64,000 nt of DNA, taken from Lolliginicoccus suaedae. GTDB lineage: Bacteria > Actinomycetota > Actinomycetes > Mycobacteriales > Mycobacteriaceae. This document shows, piece after piece, positions 42,964 through 52,780 of the stretch; the stretch's first letter is position 1, and each line of letters begins with the position of its first letter. Both the position numbers and the translations under genes were made by a program. The notes beneath the pieces were generated by a model. That model did not search any database. It was not told where the DNA came from and was given only the letters and a program-made list of their open reading frames with translations. The DNA is taken from the NCBI RefSeq assembly GCF_008312885.1, contig NZ_VSSO01000001.1, forward strand, positions 62,001 to 126,000. The letters are read 5' to 3'.

Positions 42964-45900
42964 ATGTTCACCAAAGTGCTCGTCGCCAACCGCGGCGAGA
43001 TCGCAGTCCGGGCCTTCCGTGCCGCCTACGAGCTCGGTGCCTCCACCGTCGCCGTGTTCCCCTACGAGGATCGCAACTCCCTCCATCGGCTCAAGGCCGA
43101 CGAGAGCTACGAGATCGGCGAGCACGGCCATCCTGTTCGCGCCTACCTCTCCATCGACGAGATCATCACCGCCGCCACCAACGCCGGGGCGGACGCCATC
43201 TATCCCGGCTATGGGTTCCTCTCCGAGAACCCCGACCTCGCCGCCGCGTGCGATGCCGCAGGTATCACCTTCGTCGGCCCGTCCGTCGAGGTCCTCGAGC
43301 TGGCCGGCAACAAGGCCCGCGCGATCGCCGCGGCCCGCGAGTCCGGACTGCCCGTCCTCGACTCGTCCGAGCCCACCGATGATGTCGACGCGCTCGTTGC
43401 CGCCTCCAAGAAGATGACCTTCCCCGTATTCGTCAAGGCCGTCGCCGGCGGCGGCGGGCGCGGCATGCGTCGCGTCGACGCGCCACCCCAGCTGCGCGAG
43501 GCCATCGAGCAAGCGCAGCGCGAGGCCGAGTCCGCGTTCGGCGACGCCACCGTCTTTCTCGAGCAGGCCGTCGTCAACCCGCGCCACATCGAGGTCCAGA
43601 TCCTCGCAGACACCCACGGCAACGTCATCCACCTCTTCGAGCGGGACTGCTCCGTGCAGCGCCGCCACCAGAAGGTCGTCGAGCTCGCCCCGGCGCCCAA
43701 CCTGCCCGAGGAGACGCGGGACCGCATCTGCGCCGACGCTGTCGCGTTCGCCCGGCACATCGGCTACTCCTGCGCCGGCACCGTCGAGTTCCTCCTCGAC
43801 GAGCGTGGCCAGCACGTGTTCATCGAGATGAACCCCCGCATCCAGGTCGAGCACACCGTCACCGAGGAAGTCACCGACGTCGACCTCGTGCAATCGCAGA
43901 TGCGCATCGCCAGCGGCGAGAGCCTCGCCGACCTCGGCCTCGCCCAGGAGAGCATCACCCTGCGCGGCGCGGCCCTGCAATGCCGCATCACCACCGAGGA
44001 CCCTGCCAACGGGTTCCGTCCAGATACTGGTCGCATCACCGCCTACCGGACCCCGGGCGGGGCGGGCGTGCGCCTCGACGGTGGCACCGCGCTCGGCGCC
44101 GAGGTGGGCGCCTACTTCGACTCCATGCTCGTCAAGCTCACCTGCCGTGGCCGCGACTTCGGCACCGCTGTCGGACGTGCCCGCCGCGCGCTCGCCGAGT
44201 TCCGCATCCGCGGCGTCTCCACCAACATCCCGTTCCTCCAGGGCGTCCTCGACGACCCCGATTTCCGCGCCGGAAACGTCACCACCTCGTTCATCGACGA
44301 GCGCCCGCACCTGCTGACCCAGCACACCCCCGCCGACCGCGGCACCCGCATGCTGCGCTACCTCGCCGACGTCACCGTCAACAAGCCCCACGGCGAGCGG
44401 CCCGTCGATATCGACCCACGGTCCAAGCTGTCGGCGTTCGACAAGGAAGCACCGATCCCCGACGGTTCCCGGCAGCGCCTGCTCGCCCTCGGGCCCGAGG
44501 GGTTCGCCCGCTCGCTGCGCCAGCAGGACGCGCTCGCCGTCACCGATACCACTTTCCGCGACGCCCACCAGTCCCTGCTCGCCACGCGGGTCCGCACCCG
44601 CGACCTGCTCGGCGTGGCCGGGCACGTCGCGCGCACCACCCCTGAGCTGCTCTCGCTCGAGGCATGGGGCGGCGCGACCTACGACGTGGCGCTGCGATTC
44701 CTCCACGAGGATCCGTGGGAGCGCCTCGCCCGGCTGCGCGAGGCGGTGCCCAACATCTGCCTGCAGATGCTGCTGCGCGGCCGCAACACCGTCGGCTACA
44801 CCCCGTACCCCGAAACCGTCACCCGTGCCTTCGTCGATGAGGCCACCCGCACCGGCATCGATATCTTCCGCATCTTCGACGCGCTCAACAACGTCGACCA
44901 GATGCGCCCCGCCATCGACGCCGTCCGCGAGACCGGGACCGCGCTCGCCGAGGTGGCGCTGAGCTACACCGGCGACCTCGCCAACCCGGACGAGGACATC
45001 TACACCCTCGACTACTACCTGCGCCTCGCCGAGCAAGCAGTCGAGGCCGGCGCGCACATCCTCGCCATCAAGGACATGGCCGGACTGCTCCGCGCGCCCG
45101 CCGCCGCCACTCTCGTCACTGCGCTGCGCTCCCGCTTCGACCTGCCCGTGCACGTGCACACCCACGACACCCCGGGCGGGCAGCTCGCCACCTACCTCGC
45201 CGCGTGGCAGGCCGGCGCGGATGCCGTGGACGGAGCGACCGCCTCCCTCGCCGGCACCACCAGCCAGCCCGCGCTCTCCGCCATCGTCGCCGCCGCCGCG
45301 CACACCGAGCGCGATACTGGACTCGACCTCGGGGCTGTCTGTGCCCTCGAGCCGTACTGGGAGGCAGTCCGCAAGGTCTACGCGCCGTTCGAGTCCGGAC
45401 TGCCCTCGCCCACCGGCCGCGTCTACGAGCACGAGATCCCCGGCGGCCAGCTGTCCAACCTGCGCCAGCAAGCCATCGCGCTGGGCCTCGGTGATCGCTT
45501 CGAGAAGATCGAGACCGCGTATGCCGCCGCCGACCGGCTCCTCGGCCGACTCGTCAAGGTCACGCCCTCCTCCAAGGTCGTCGGCGACCTCGCTCTGCAC
45601 CTCGTGGGCGCCGACGTCGACTTCGAGGAGTTCGCCGCTAACCCCGGCTCCTACGACATCCCCGACTCCGTCATCGGATTCCTCCGCGGCGAGCTCGGTG
45701 ACCCCGCCGGTGGATGGCCCGAGCCTTTCCGCACCAAGGCGCTCGAGGGCCGGTCGGCCGCCAAGCCCGTGCCGGAGCTCTCCGCCGAGGACACCGCCAC
45801 CCTCAAGGGCGACGACCACGACGCCCGCCGCGCCACCCTCAACCGGTTGCTCTTCCCCGTGCCCACCCACGAGTACGAGGACCACCGCGAGCAATACGGC

Positions 45901-46365
45901 GACACCTCCGTCGTGCGGAGCCTCGAGTTCTTCTACGGGCTCCAGCCAGGCGAGGAGCACCAGGTCAGCCTCGAGCCCGGCGTGACCCTGCTCATCGGCC
46001 TCGAGGCCATCGCCGAGCCCGACGAGCGAGGCATGCGCACCGTCATGTGCACCATCAACGGGCAGCTGCGGCCCGTCAAGGTGCGCGACCGCTCCGTCGC
46101 CAGCGAGGCACCCACCTCCGAGAAGGCCGACAAGGACAATCCCGATCACCTCGCGGCACCGTTCGCCGGAGTCGTCACCGTCTCCGTCGCGGCCGGTGAC
46201 TCCATCAAGGCAGGGGAGACCATCGCGACCATCGAGGCGATGAAGATGGAAGCCTCCATCACCGCGCACAAGGCAGGCACCGTGTCGCGCTTCGCCATCA
46301 GCGCGGTGCAGCAGGTCGAGGGCGGTGACCTCATCGCGGTCATCGGATCCACCGAATCGGAATGA
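42964..46365 (+). CDS. pyc: Pyruvate carboxylase
   Basis: 1133 residues, the full single-chain length. It carboxylates pyruvate to oxaloacetate using ATP and bicarbonate. Domains in order: biotin carboxylase (1-450, with KVLVANRGEIAVRAFR and FVKAVAGGGGRGMR), carboxyltransferase (about 530-830, DTTFRDAHQSLLATRVRT), tetramerisation/allosteric region, and a C-terminal biotinyl domain with EAMKME, biotinylated on Lys1094. ATG 42964 follows AAGGAGCC. The 151-bp gap before it contains CAAACGCGATA, a half copy of palindrome family B. The stop overlaps rsmD by 4 nt. Confidence 0.96.
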   Translation: MFTKVLVANRGEIAVRAFRAAYELGASTVAVFPYEDRNSLHRLKADESYEIGEHGHPVRAYLSIDEIITAATNAGADAIYPGYGFLSENPDLAAACDAAGITFVGPSVEVLELAGNKARAIAAARESGLPVLDSSEPTDDVDALVAASKKMTFPVFVKAVAGGGGRGMRRVDAPPQLREAIEQAQREAESAFGDATVFLEQAVVNPRHIEVQILADTHGNVIHLFERDCSVQRRHQKVVELAPAPNLPEETRDRICADAVAFARHIGYSCAGTVEFLLDERGQHVFIEMNPRIQVEHTVTEEVTDVDLVQSQMRIASGESLADLGLAQESITLRGAALQCRITTEDPANGFRPDTGRITAYRTPGGAGVRLDGGTALGAEVGAYFDSMLVKLTCRGRDFGTAVGRARRALAEFRIRGVSTNIPFLQGVLDDPDFRAGNVTTSFIDERPHLLTQHTPADRGTRMLRYLADVTVNKPHGERPVDIDPRSKLSAFDKEAPIPDGSRQRLLALGPEGFARSLRQQDALAVTDTTFRDAHQSLLATRVRTRDLLGVAGHVARTTPELLSLEAWGGATYDVALRFLHEDPWERLARLREAVPNICLQMLLRGRNTVGYTPYPETVTRAFVDEATRTGIDIFRIFDALNNVDQMRPAIDAVRETGTALAEVALSYTGDLANPDEDIYTLDYYLRLAEQAVEAGAHILAIKDMAGLLRAPAAATLVTALRSRFDLPVHVHTHDTPGGQLATYLAAWQAGADAVDGATASLAGTTSQPALSAIVAAAAHTERDTGLDLGAVCALEPYWEAVRKVYAPFESGLPSPTGRVYEHEIPGGQLSNLRQQAIALGLGDRFEKIETAYAAADRLLGRLVKVTPSSKVVGDLALHLVGADVDFEEFAANPGSYDIPDSVIGFLRGELGDPAGGWPEPFRTKALEGRSAAKPVPELSAEDTATLKGDDHDARRATLNRLLFPVPTHEYEDHREQYGDTSVVRSLEFFYGLQPGEEHQVSLEPGVTLLIGLEAIAEPDERGMRTVMCTINGQLRPVKVRDRSVASEAPTSEKADKDNPDHLAAPFAGVVTVSVAAGDSIKAGETIATIEAMKMEASITAHKAGTVSRFAISAVQQVEGGDLIAVIGSTESE

Positions 46366-46922
46366 CCCGCATCATCGCCGGAAGCGTGGGCGGCACGCGC
46401 ATCGCCGTGCCGCCCCGCGGTACCCGCCCCACCTCCGATCGGGTTCGCGAGGCACTGTTCAGCTCCCTCGACGCGCGCCTCGACCTCGTTGGGATGCGGG
46501 TGCTCGACCTGTATGCCGGGTCGGGCGCGCTCGGAATCGAGGCGCTCTCCCGCGGCGCCGAGCACGCCACTCTCGTCGAGCGGGATGCCCGGGCCGCCCG
46601 CATCATCAGCAGCAACCTCGCCGCCACGCATTTGAGCGCCCACGCCGATGTGGTGCGCGGCGATGTCCTCGCCACCTTGCAACGGCCCCCCGTCGCGCTG
46701 TACGACCTCGTCCTCGCAGACCCGCCCTACGACGTCGATGACGCCAGCATCACCCAGCTGCTCCAGCGCCTGGTCGACCAGCAGTGGCTTGCCCCGGGCG
46801 CGACCGTCGTCATCGAGCGGTCCGCCCGGTCGCCCGAGCCCGCCTGGCCCGATGCTCTCGAGCCACTGCGCGCCCGCGACTACGGGGAGACCCGCATCAG
46901 CATCGCCGAGCTCTCGGGCTGA
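46362..46922 (+). CDS. rsmD: 16S rRNA (guanine(966)-N(2))-methyltransferase
   Basis: 186 residues, ATG overlapping the pyc stop. Methylates a guanine of 16S rRNA during 30S assembly. The SAM-binding VLDLYAGSGALGIEALSRGA (residues 46-65) and the catalytic LADPPYD near 124 identify the family. The pairing with coaD downstream is the usual bacterial arrangement. Confidence 0.94.
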   Translation: MTRIIAGSVGGTRIAVPPRGTRPTSDRVREALFSSLDARLDLVGMRVLDLYAGSGALGIEALSRGAEHATLVERDARAARIISSNLAATHLSAHADVVRGDVLATLQRPPVALYDLVLADPPYDVDDASITQLLQRLVDQQWLAPGATVVIERSARSPEPAWPDALEPLRARDYGETRISIAELSG

Positions 46923-46984
46923 GTCGTAGCCGGGCGGCTGGTTGGCGGACGGTTAGTTCGCGGCTGGTCGGCTTGCCGGCGCTA

Positions 46985-47023
46985 GTGGTAACTTTTCCCG
47001 GTCTGAGCGGGAAAAGTTTCCAC
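46985..47023. repeat. Long palindrome, family C
   Basis: GTGGTAACTTTTCCCG (46985-47000) and CGGGAAAAGTTTCCAC (47008-47023) pair at 15 of 16 positions around a 7-nt loop. It is AT-rich relative to its surroundings and has no T-tract. It lies between rsmD and coaD, as the only strong structure of that 196-bp gap. Confidence 0.85.
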
Positions 47024-47118
47024 TGCTCGCTCTGTGTGGAGGATGTCGCGGCCGAGGAGCTGCTGCCGCGCCGGGCGCACCCGTTCCGCGCGACCCCGCG
47101 ACTGCTACCGTCAACGCC

Positions 47119-47607
47119 ATGAGCGGAGCTGTTTGCCCCGGGTCCTTCGACCCCATCACCAACGGCCATCTCGATGTGATCGAGCGTGCCGCCAAGAACT
47201 TCGATCGCGTCGTCGTGGCGGTGCTCGTCAATCCCAGCAAGAAGGGGATGTTCAGCGTCGATGAGCGGCTCGAGCTGATCCGCAAGGTCACCGAGCACCT
47301 TCCCAACGTGACGGTCGACTCCTGGCAGGGCTTGCTCGTGGACTATGCGCGCCAGGAAGGCCTCGATGCCATCGTCAAGGGCCTGCGCGCGGTCAGCGAT
47401 TTCGAGTACGAGCTGCAGATGGCCCAGATGAACAAGGAGCTCACGGGGGTGGACACCTTCTTCACGGCCACCAATCCCGTGTATAGCTTCGTGTCGAGCT
47501 CGCTGGTAAAGGAAGTGGCCACCCTCGGGGGCGAGGTGGCGCAGCACTTGCCCGCGCCCGTGCACGAGGCCCTGCTCACCAGGATTGCCCAGCGCAAGCA
47601 GGGATAG
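47119..47607 (+). CDS. coaD: Phosphopantetheine adenylyltransferase
   Basis: Fourth step of coenzyme A synthesis. 162 residues; [19 protein letters not shown] carries the TxGH nucleotidyl-transfer motif, and [11 protein letters not shown] the conserved C-terminal Ser/Lys motif. ATG 47119. Confidence 0.95.
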   Translation: MSGAVCPGSFDPITNGHLDVIERAAKNFDRVVVAVLVNPSKKGMFSVDERLELIRKVTEHLPNVTVDSWQGLLVDYARQEGLDAIVKGLRAVSDFEYELQMAQMNKELTGVDTFFTATNPVYSFVSSSLVKEVATLGGEVAQHLPAPVHEALLTRIAQRKQG

Positions 47608-47790
47608 TCCAGCGCAAGCAGGAATGAGCCAGCGCATGTTGTCGCGCTCGGGGACCCTCGGATGGCCGCGCGATATGCTGCAACACTGACACGCTCGCGC
47701 GGCGATGATGCGGATTCCGCGCGGAGCGGGCAGACTAGCGGATGTCACGCACACGTGCCGTGATGGCACAGTCGAGGATGTGGGGTAGCG

Positions 47791-48564
47791 GTGTATCGGG
47801 TTTTCGGTGCTCTGGACGAGCTCGTCGCGATCGTCGAAGAGGCACGCAGCGTGCCCATGACCGCGGGGTGCATCGTGCCGCGCGGGGACATCCTGGAGCT
47901 GCTCGACGAGATCCATGCGATGTATGAGCCTGAGCTCAATGACGCCCAGGACGTCCTGGATCATCGGGACAAGCTGGTCAACGACGCTCGTGAAACGGCG
48001 GAGCAGACGGTGTCGTCCGCGACGTCGGAGGCTGAGTCGACTGTCGCGAACGCGCGCGAGGACGCGGACCGCATGCTGCGGGATGCGAAGGCACAGGCTG
48101 ATCGCATGGTCGCCGAGGCGAAGGCGCATGCCGAGCAGCTCGTCGCCGAGGCGCAGGCCGAGGCGGACCGGGCGATCGCCGGCGGGCAGCGCGAGTTCGA
48201 GGCCATGACGGCCCGTGCGCGCAGCGAGGCGAACAGGCTCATCGAGTCGGGCAACACGGCATACGAGCGCGCGGTCAGCGAGGGCGTCGCCGAGCAGCAG
48301 CGCCTGGTATCGGATTCCGAGGTCGTGCGGGCGGCGCAGGCCGAGGCGAACCGTGTGGTCGACAACGCGCACGCCGAGTCCGAGCGCCTGCGCGGCGAGT
48401 GCGATCTGTACGTGGATTCGAAGCTTGGCGAGTTCGAGGAGTTCCTCAACGGCACCATCCGTTCGGTGCATCGTGGCCGCCAGCGGCTGCGCGATGCGGC
48501 GCCGGTAGCGCCCGCTGGAGGGCCTCCACTTGTGGAGGATCGCGCAGGGGGCCGGCGCCGGTAG
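47791..48564 (+). CDS. sepIVA: Septation protein SepIVA (DivIVA-like coiled coil)
   Basis: 257 residues from GTG 47791. MYRVFGALDELVAIVEEARSVPMTAGC at the N-terminus (read as two segments, 1-16 and 17-27) closely follows the mycobacterial protein Rv2927. A long alanine/glutamate-rich coiled coil (about 65-215, repeats like ADRMVAEAKAHAEQ) comes next, and CDLYVDSKLGEFEEFLNGT ends the conserved part. In mycobacteria SepIVA is needed for septum formation. Position next to DUF177-rnc matches that genus. Confidence 0.9.
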   Translation: MYRVFGALDELVAIVEEARSVPMTAGCIVPRGDILELLDEIHAMYEPELNDAQDVLDHRDKLVNDARETAEQTVSSATSEAESTVANAREDADRMLRDAKAQADRMVAEAKAHAEQLVAEAQAEADRAIAGGQREFEAMTARARSEANRLIESGNTAYERAVSEGVAEQQRLVSDSEVVRAAQAEANRVVDNAHAESERLRGECDLYVDSKLGEFEEFLNGTIRSVHRGRQRLRDAAPVAPAGGPPLVEDRAGGRRR

Positions 48565-48607
48565 ACTGGTGGCTTCCTGAAGCAAACCAGAATCGGAGCG
48601 TGAGCTT

Positions 48608-49189
48608 GTGAAGTCTTCCCAGCATGGTCCGGCGCGGCCTGATGAGAATGCGCCGTTTGTGCTGGACGCACGGTCTCTCGGGCGCAAGCCCGGATCGATG
48701 CGCGAGGTGCATCGCGTGATCTCGGCCCCAGAGCGCCTCGGCCTGGACATGATCGCGATCCCCGCGGGCAGCGAGGTCACCATCGACGTGCGCCTCGAAT
48801 CAGTCAGCGAGGGCGTGCTCGTGACCGGCACTGTCTCGGGCGTCGCGGTCGGCGATTGCGTGCGGTGCCTCGAGCCGACCGAGGAGGAGGTCGAGGTTCC
48901 TCTCGTCGAGCTGTTCGCCTATCCGAACAGCACCACGTCGAAAACGACCGATGAGGACGACGTGCAGCTGCTCGTCGATGACTTGATCGACCTCGGCCCG
49001 GTGGTCGTCAACGGCTTGGGCGATGAGCTTCCCCTGCAGCCCGTGTGCAGCGAGGATTGCCCCGGATTGTGCACCGACTGCGGCGTTCCGCTTTCCTCGG
49101 CCGAGCCCGGCCACGGGCATGACACAATAGATCCCCGGTGGGCGGCGCTGCTGGACAAGCGCGACGGGGCGGATTCGTCCCGATCCTGA
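48608..49189 (+). CDS. DUF177 (YceD) family protein
   Basis: 193 residues from GTG 48608. The family is linked to 23S rRNA metabolism in plants and bacteria. A Cys set likely binds zinc: CVRCLEP near residue 89, then [13 protein letters not shown] near 148-160. In many bacteria rpmF follows DUF177, but here rnc follows directly as in mycobacteria. Confidence 0.9.
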   Translation: MKSSQHGPARPDENAPFVLDARSLGRKPGSMREVHRVISAPERLGLDMIAIPAGSEVTIDVRLESVSEGVLVTGTVSGVAVGDCVRCLEPTEEEVEVPLVELFAYPNSTTSKTTDEDDVQLLVDDLIDLGPVVVNGLGDELPLQPVCSEDCPGLCTDCGVPLSSAEPGHGHDTIDPRWAALLDKRDGADSSRS

Positions 49190-49221
49190 TGCGTGGCCCG
49201 CTCGGGACCAATGCCGGAGCA

Positions 49222-49247
49222 AGCTGCCCCCGTGCTCGCGGGCAGCT
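49222..49247 (+). terminator. Hairpin between DUF177 gene and rnc
   Basis: AGCTGCCC and GGGCAGCT are separated by 10 nt, 28 nt before the rnc start. It has no T-tract; it may be a weak terminator or a processing or regulatory stem for the rnc leader. Confidence 0.45.
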
Positions 49248-49274
49248 CAGCGTCATGAACAGGTGAAGGAATCG

Positions 49275-49982
49275 ATGTCCGAGAGCAACACCCCAGATCG
49301 TGGACTACTTCTCGACGCACTGGGCGTGCGGATCTCCGACGAGATGCTCACCCTGGCACTGACCCACCGCTCCTACGCCTACGAGAATGGTGGCCTGCCG
49401 ACCAACGAACGGCTGGAGTTCCTGGGCGATTCCGTGCTCGGCCTGACCATCACCGAGTACCTGTACACACAGCACCCTGACAAGCCCGAGGGCGAGCTCG
49501 CGAAGATCCGGTCGAGCGTGGTCAACATGCATGCGCTGGCGGAAGTGGCCCGCGATCTCGGTCCCGGTGGGCTGGGCGCGCACATCAGCCTCGGCAAGGG
49601 CGAGGAACTGACCGGAGGTCGCGACAAGGCCAGCATCCTCGCCGACGGCATGGAATCCATCCTGGGCGCGATCTATCTCGATCATGGGCTGGCCGTCGCC
49701 CGCGAGGTCGTCATGCGCCTGTTCGAGGACTTGCTGGATCGCGGGCCGAGGCTCGGGGCCGGGCTCGATTGGAAGACGAGCCTGCAAGAGCTCACCGCCG
49801 AGCGTGGCCTGGGCGTGCCGTACTACGAGGTGACGGCGAGCGGCCCGGACCACGACAAGGAATTCACCGCGCGGGCGGTCATCGCTGGCCGCGATCTGGG
49901 CTCGGGCATCGGCCGCACCAAGAAGGAAGCCGAGCAGAAAGCAGCGGGCGCGGCATGGCGGGCGCTGGAGGCGGAAGCGTGA
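49275..49982 (+). CDS. rnc: Ribonuclease III
   Basis: Double-strand-specific endoribonuclease that matures rRNA. 235 residues from ATG 49275 (AAGGA 5 nt upstream); a GTG at 49263 is in frame. The signature [13 protein letters not shown] (about residues 39-51) contains the metal-binding Glu/Asp, with [13 protein letters not shown] near 125, and a C-terminal dsRNA-binding domain (about 158-230, [14 protein letters not shown]). Followed by mutM after 39 bp. Confidence 0.95.
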   Translation: MSESNTPDRGLLLDALGVRISDEMLTLALTHRSYAYENGGLPTNERLEFLGDSVLGLTITEYLYTQHPDKPEGELAKIRSSVVNMHALAEVARDLGPGGLGAHISLGKGEELTGGRDKASILADGMESILGAIYLDHGLAVAREVVMRLFEDLLDRGPRLGAGLDWKTSLQELTAERGLGVPYYEVTASGPDHDKEFTARAVIAGRDLGSGIGRTKKEAEQKAAGAAWRALEAEA

Positions 49983-50021
49983 TCGTCTCCGCCTCGGTAT
50001 CGCGGGGCGGGGAGCATCGGC

Positions 50022-50942
50022 ATGCCTGAGCTTCCCGAGGTCGAAGTGGTGCGCCGAGGCCTCGAGCGCCATGTAGTGCCGAGCCGGATCGTCGGCATCG
50101 ACGTGCTGCATGATCGGGCCGTGCGCAGGCACATGCCGGGGGCGCTCGATCTCGCTGGCAGGCTGCGCGGGCAGATGATCGGTGGTGCGCGGCGGCGCGG
50201 CAAGTACCTGTGGCTCGACGTCGCTGGGCCAGGGGAGCCTTCGGCGACTGATCCAGGCGAGTGCATCGTCGTGCATCTCGGCATGAGCGGGCAGATGCTC
50301 GTTCAACCTCCAGCCGTGGATCGGGAGAAGCACGCGCGCATCATCGCGACGCTCGATACCGGGGTGGAGCTGCGATTTGTCGACCAGCGCACCTTCGGCG
50401 GCTGGATGCTCGCGGACCTCGTCGATGACGGTGCGGGCAGCACAATCCCCGAACCGGTGCGGCACATCGCGCGCGATCCCCTCGATGCACTCTGGGACCG
50501 CGACGCCACGGTCGAGGTAATGCGCACGCGCACCTCGGCGATCAAGCGGGTACTGCTCGACCAAGCCGTGGTCTCCGGCATCGGCAACATCTACGCCGAC
50601 GAGGCACTATGGCGCGCCGGAATACACGGCGAGCGCATCGCGGCAAAACTGACCAGGCCGCGGCTGCGCGCGGTGCTCGACGCGGCTCGCGAGGTGATGG
50701 TCGAAGCGCTCGCGCAGGGCGGCACATCCTTCGACTCGCTGTACGTGAATGTCAACGGGCAGTCCGGCTACTTCAGCCGATCCCTCGACGCCTATGGCCG
50801 GGCGGGGGAGCCATGCCGCCGCTGCGGGGCAGTGATGCGGCGGGAATCGTTCATGAACCGCTCGTCGTTCTCGTGCCCGGTGTGCCAGCCTCGGCCGCGC
50901 GTGCGTGTGGTGGCGGGCGGGCTGGCGCGCGCGCCACGCTGA
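50022..50942 (+). CDS. mutM: Formamidopyrimidine-DNA glycosylase
   Basis: Excises 8-oxoguanine and formamidopyrimidines. 306 residues; [17 protein letters not shown] provides the catalytic N-terminal Pro (after Met removal) and Glu. [20 protein letters not shown] is the helix-two-turn-helix, and [24 protein letters not shown] the zinc finger with four Cys. Slightly longer than usual because of a loop at about residues 63-80 and a C-terminal tail. Confidence 0.95.
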   Translation: MPELPEVEVVRRGLERHVVPSRIVGIDVLHDRAVRRHMPGALDLAGRLRGQMIGGARRRGKYLWLDVAGPGEPSATDPGECIVVHLGMSGQMLVQPPAVDREKHARIIATLDTGVELRFVDQRTFGGWMLADLVDDGAGSTIPEPVRHIARDPLDALWDRDATVEVMRTRTSAIKRVLLDQAVVSGIGNIYADEALWRAGIHGERIAAKLTRPRLRAVLDAAREVMVEALAQGGTSFDSLYVNVNGQSGYFSRSLDAYGRAGEPCRRCGAVMRRESFMNRSSFSCPVCQPRPRVRVVAGGLARAPR

Positions 50943-50975
50943 GGGCGACGTTTCGCGCGCCCCGGCCCAAGAGTG

Positions 50976-50988
50976 GGACACTGTGTCC
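50976..50988. promoter_or_regulatory. Palindromic operator candidate before the flavin monooxygenase
   Basis: GGACACTGTGTCC is a perfect 6-1-6 palindrome, 85 bp before the monooxygenase start. This size and position suit a TetR- or GntR-type repressor, as for the EthR-controlled monooxygenase of mycobacteria, though the sequence is not the EthR site. No regulator gene is adjacent. Confidence 0.4.
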
Positions 50989-51072
50989 AGTTAACATGGG
51001 AGCTGAGCCGCTGGTGCGGGATTCGCAGCGCGGGGCTTACAACGCAAGGCACGAGTACAGGGAGAATCAACC

Positions 51073-52554
51073 ATGGCTGACCGCGAGGAACACCGCGTCA
51101 TCATCGTCGGGGCCGGTCTCGCCGGAGTGGCCGCCGCGATCACTCTCGAGCGCGCGGGCATCGACGACGCGATCGTCCTGGAGAAGGCGGACCGTGTCGG
51201 TGGCACCTGGCGGGACAACACCTATCCGGGGTGCGGCTGCGACATCCCCTCCAACGTGTATTCGTTCTCGTTCAATCCAAACCCGGACTGGCGCTCCACC
51301 TTCGCGCTGCAGCCCGACATTCTCGAATACATCGAGGCCACGGCCGAGAAGTTCGACACCTACCGCAAGATCCGTTTCCGCACCGAGGTCACCGAGGCGC
51401 GCTGGGACAACGACGAGCGCCGCTGGCTGATCGACACCACCAACGGCAGCTTCCGGTCGCAGTTCGCGATCTTCGCGGGCGGGCCCATCACCGAGCCCAA
51501 GCTGCCCGACGTGCCCGGCATCGACTCCTTCGAGGGGGAGATCTTCCACTCGGCCCGCTGGAACCATGATCTCGACCTGACCGGCAAGCGCGTAGCCGTC
51601 GTGGGAACCGGTGCTTCCGCGGTGCAGTTCATCCCCGAGATCCAGCCCAAGGTCTCGCAGATGTATGTCTTCCAGCGCACCGCCTCGTGGGTCATCCCGC
51701 GCCTCGACGCGCCCATGCCCGGCGCCGTCAAGACCCTGTTCCGCAAGGCGCCCGCCACCCAGCGGGGCCTGCGCCACGGCCTCGACGGCGTCCTGCGCCT
51801 GCTCACCCTCGCGATGCGCCACGACAAGGCCGCCCGCAAGCTCAACATCATTGGCAAGAGCTTCCTGCGCGCCCAGGTCAAGGACCCCGAGCTGCGCAAG
51901 GCCCTTACCCCCAACTTCAGCCTCGGCTGCAAGCGACTGCTGATCTCCAACGACTTCTACCCCGCTCTGACCAAGCCCAACGTGGAGCTGATCCCGCACG
52001 CCCTCTCCAGCCTCGGCCCCCGCACCATCACCGCCAACGATGGCACCACCCGCGAGGTCGACGTCATCATCTTCGGCACGGGCTTCGACGTGAGCCACCC
52101 GCCCATCTCGAAGCGGGTCCGCGGCGCCGACGGGCACCTCCTCTCCGAGGCCTGGTCTGTCAGCCCGGAGGCCTACCTCGGCACCACCACCACGAACGTG
52201 CCCAATGCCTTCGTCTTGCTCGGGCCCAACCTGCTGGTCTACAACTCCTTCCTCGGCATCGCCGAGGACCAGATGCGCTATGTCGTCGACGCCATCAAGA
52301 AGGCCGACGAGTACGGCTTCGAGGTCTTCGAGCTCAAGCCCGAGGCACTGCGCGAGTTCAACGACGATATCCAGCAAGCACTCGAGCGCACCGTGTTCAA
52401 CCACGGCGGCTGTGCCTCGTACTACCTCGACGCGAACGGCAAGAACTTCGCCGCGTGGCCGTACTCCACGACGCTGATGCGCAAGCTGCTCAGCGAGTTC
52501 GACCTCGAGAATTACGACGTGACGCCGCTGCGGGAGCCCGCTGCCACGCGCTGA
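51073..52554 (+). CDS. Flavin-containing (Baeyer-Villiger type) monooxygenase
   Basis: 493 residues from ATG 51073 (AGGGAG upstream). The FAD-binding motif GAGLAGVAAAITLERAG (residues 12-28), the BVMO fingerprint FEGEIFHSARW (FxGxxxHxxxW, about 155-165) and a second Rossmann motif GTGASAVQF (about 178, NADPH) are in the right order. The family oxygenates ketones, aldehydes or thioamides; EthA activates ethionamide in mycobacteria. The substrate is unknown. It interrupts the otherwise conserved mutM-osmC neighbourhood and is flanked by an operator-like palindrome and palindrome B copy 2, suggesting insertion. Confidence 0.9.
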   Translation: MADREEHRVIIVGAGLAGVAAAITLERAGIDDAIVLEKADRVGGTWRDNTYPGCGCDIPSNVYSFSFNPNPDWRSTFALQPDILEYIEATAEKFDTYRKIRFRTEVTEARWDNDERRWLIDTTNGSFRSQFAIFAGGPITEPKLPDVPGIDSFEGEIFHSARWNHDLDLTGKRVAVVGTGASAVQFIPEIQPKVSQMYVFQRTASWVIPRLDAPMPGAVKTLFRKAPATQRGLRHGLDGVLRLLTLAMRHDKAARKLNIIGKSFLRAQVKDPELRKALTPNFSLGCKRLLISNDFYPALTKPNVELIPHALSSLGPRTITANDGTTREVDVIIFGTGFDVSHPPISKRVRGADGHLLSEAWSVSPEAYLGTTTTNVPNAFVLLGPNLLVYNSFLGIAEDQMRYVVDAIKKADEYGFEVFELKPEALREFNDDIQQALERTVFNHGGCASYYLDANGKNFAAWPYSTTLMRKLLSEFDLENYDVTPLREPAATR

Positions 52555-52612
52555 ACCGGCGCTTGCGTGTCGGCGCGCGGCGTCGTGCAGCGGCAAAAGC
52601 ACTGGATACTGT

Positions 52613-52662
52613 CAAACGCGATAGAAGCGCACCTGGATTCTCCGCGGCTTCTATCGCGTTTG
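52613..52662. repeat. Long palindrome, family B, copy 2
   Basis: CAAACGCGATAGAAGC (52613-52628) and GCTTCTATCGCGTTTG (52647-52662) pair perfectly over 16 bp around an 18-nt loop. The left arm is identical to that at 7906-7921, 45 kb away; the loop sequences differ. It lies between the flavin monooxygenase and osmC genes. Confidence 0.9.
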
Positions 52663-52780
52663 CGGCTGGGGCTGGCGGCCGGGGCACGACTGGCCCCCGG
52701 CTGGCCATGCCTCGGCCCCGCTACCCGCTGAGCCACCGTGCGTTCGGAATATCCGTGCGATGGGTGCGATTATTACCGGC

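Noticed and set aside
42763-46269. 1168-residue minus-strand open frame across pyc
   Set aside because: Gly/Asp/Glu-rich low-information translation opposite the fully recognisable pyruvate carboxylase; typical GC-rich antisense shadow.
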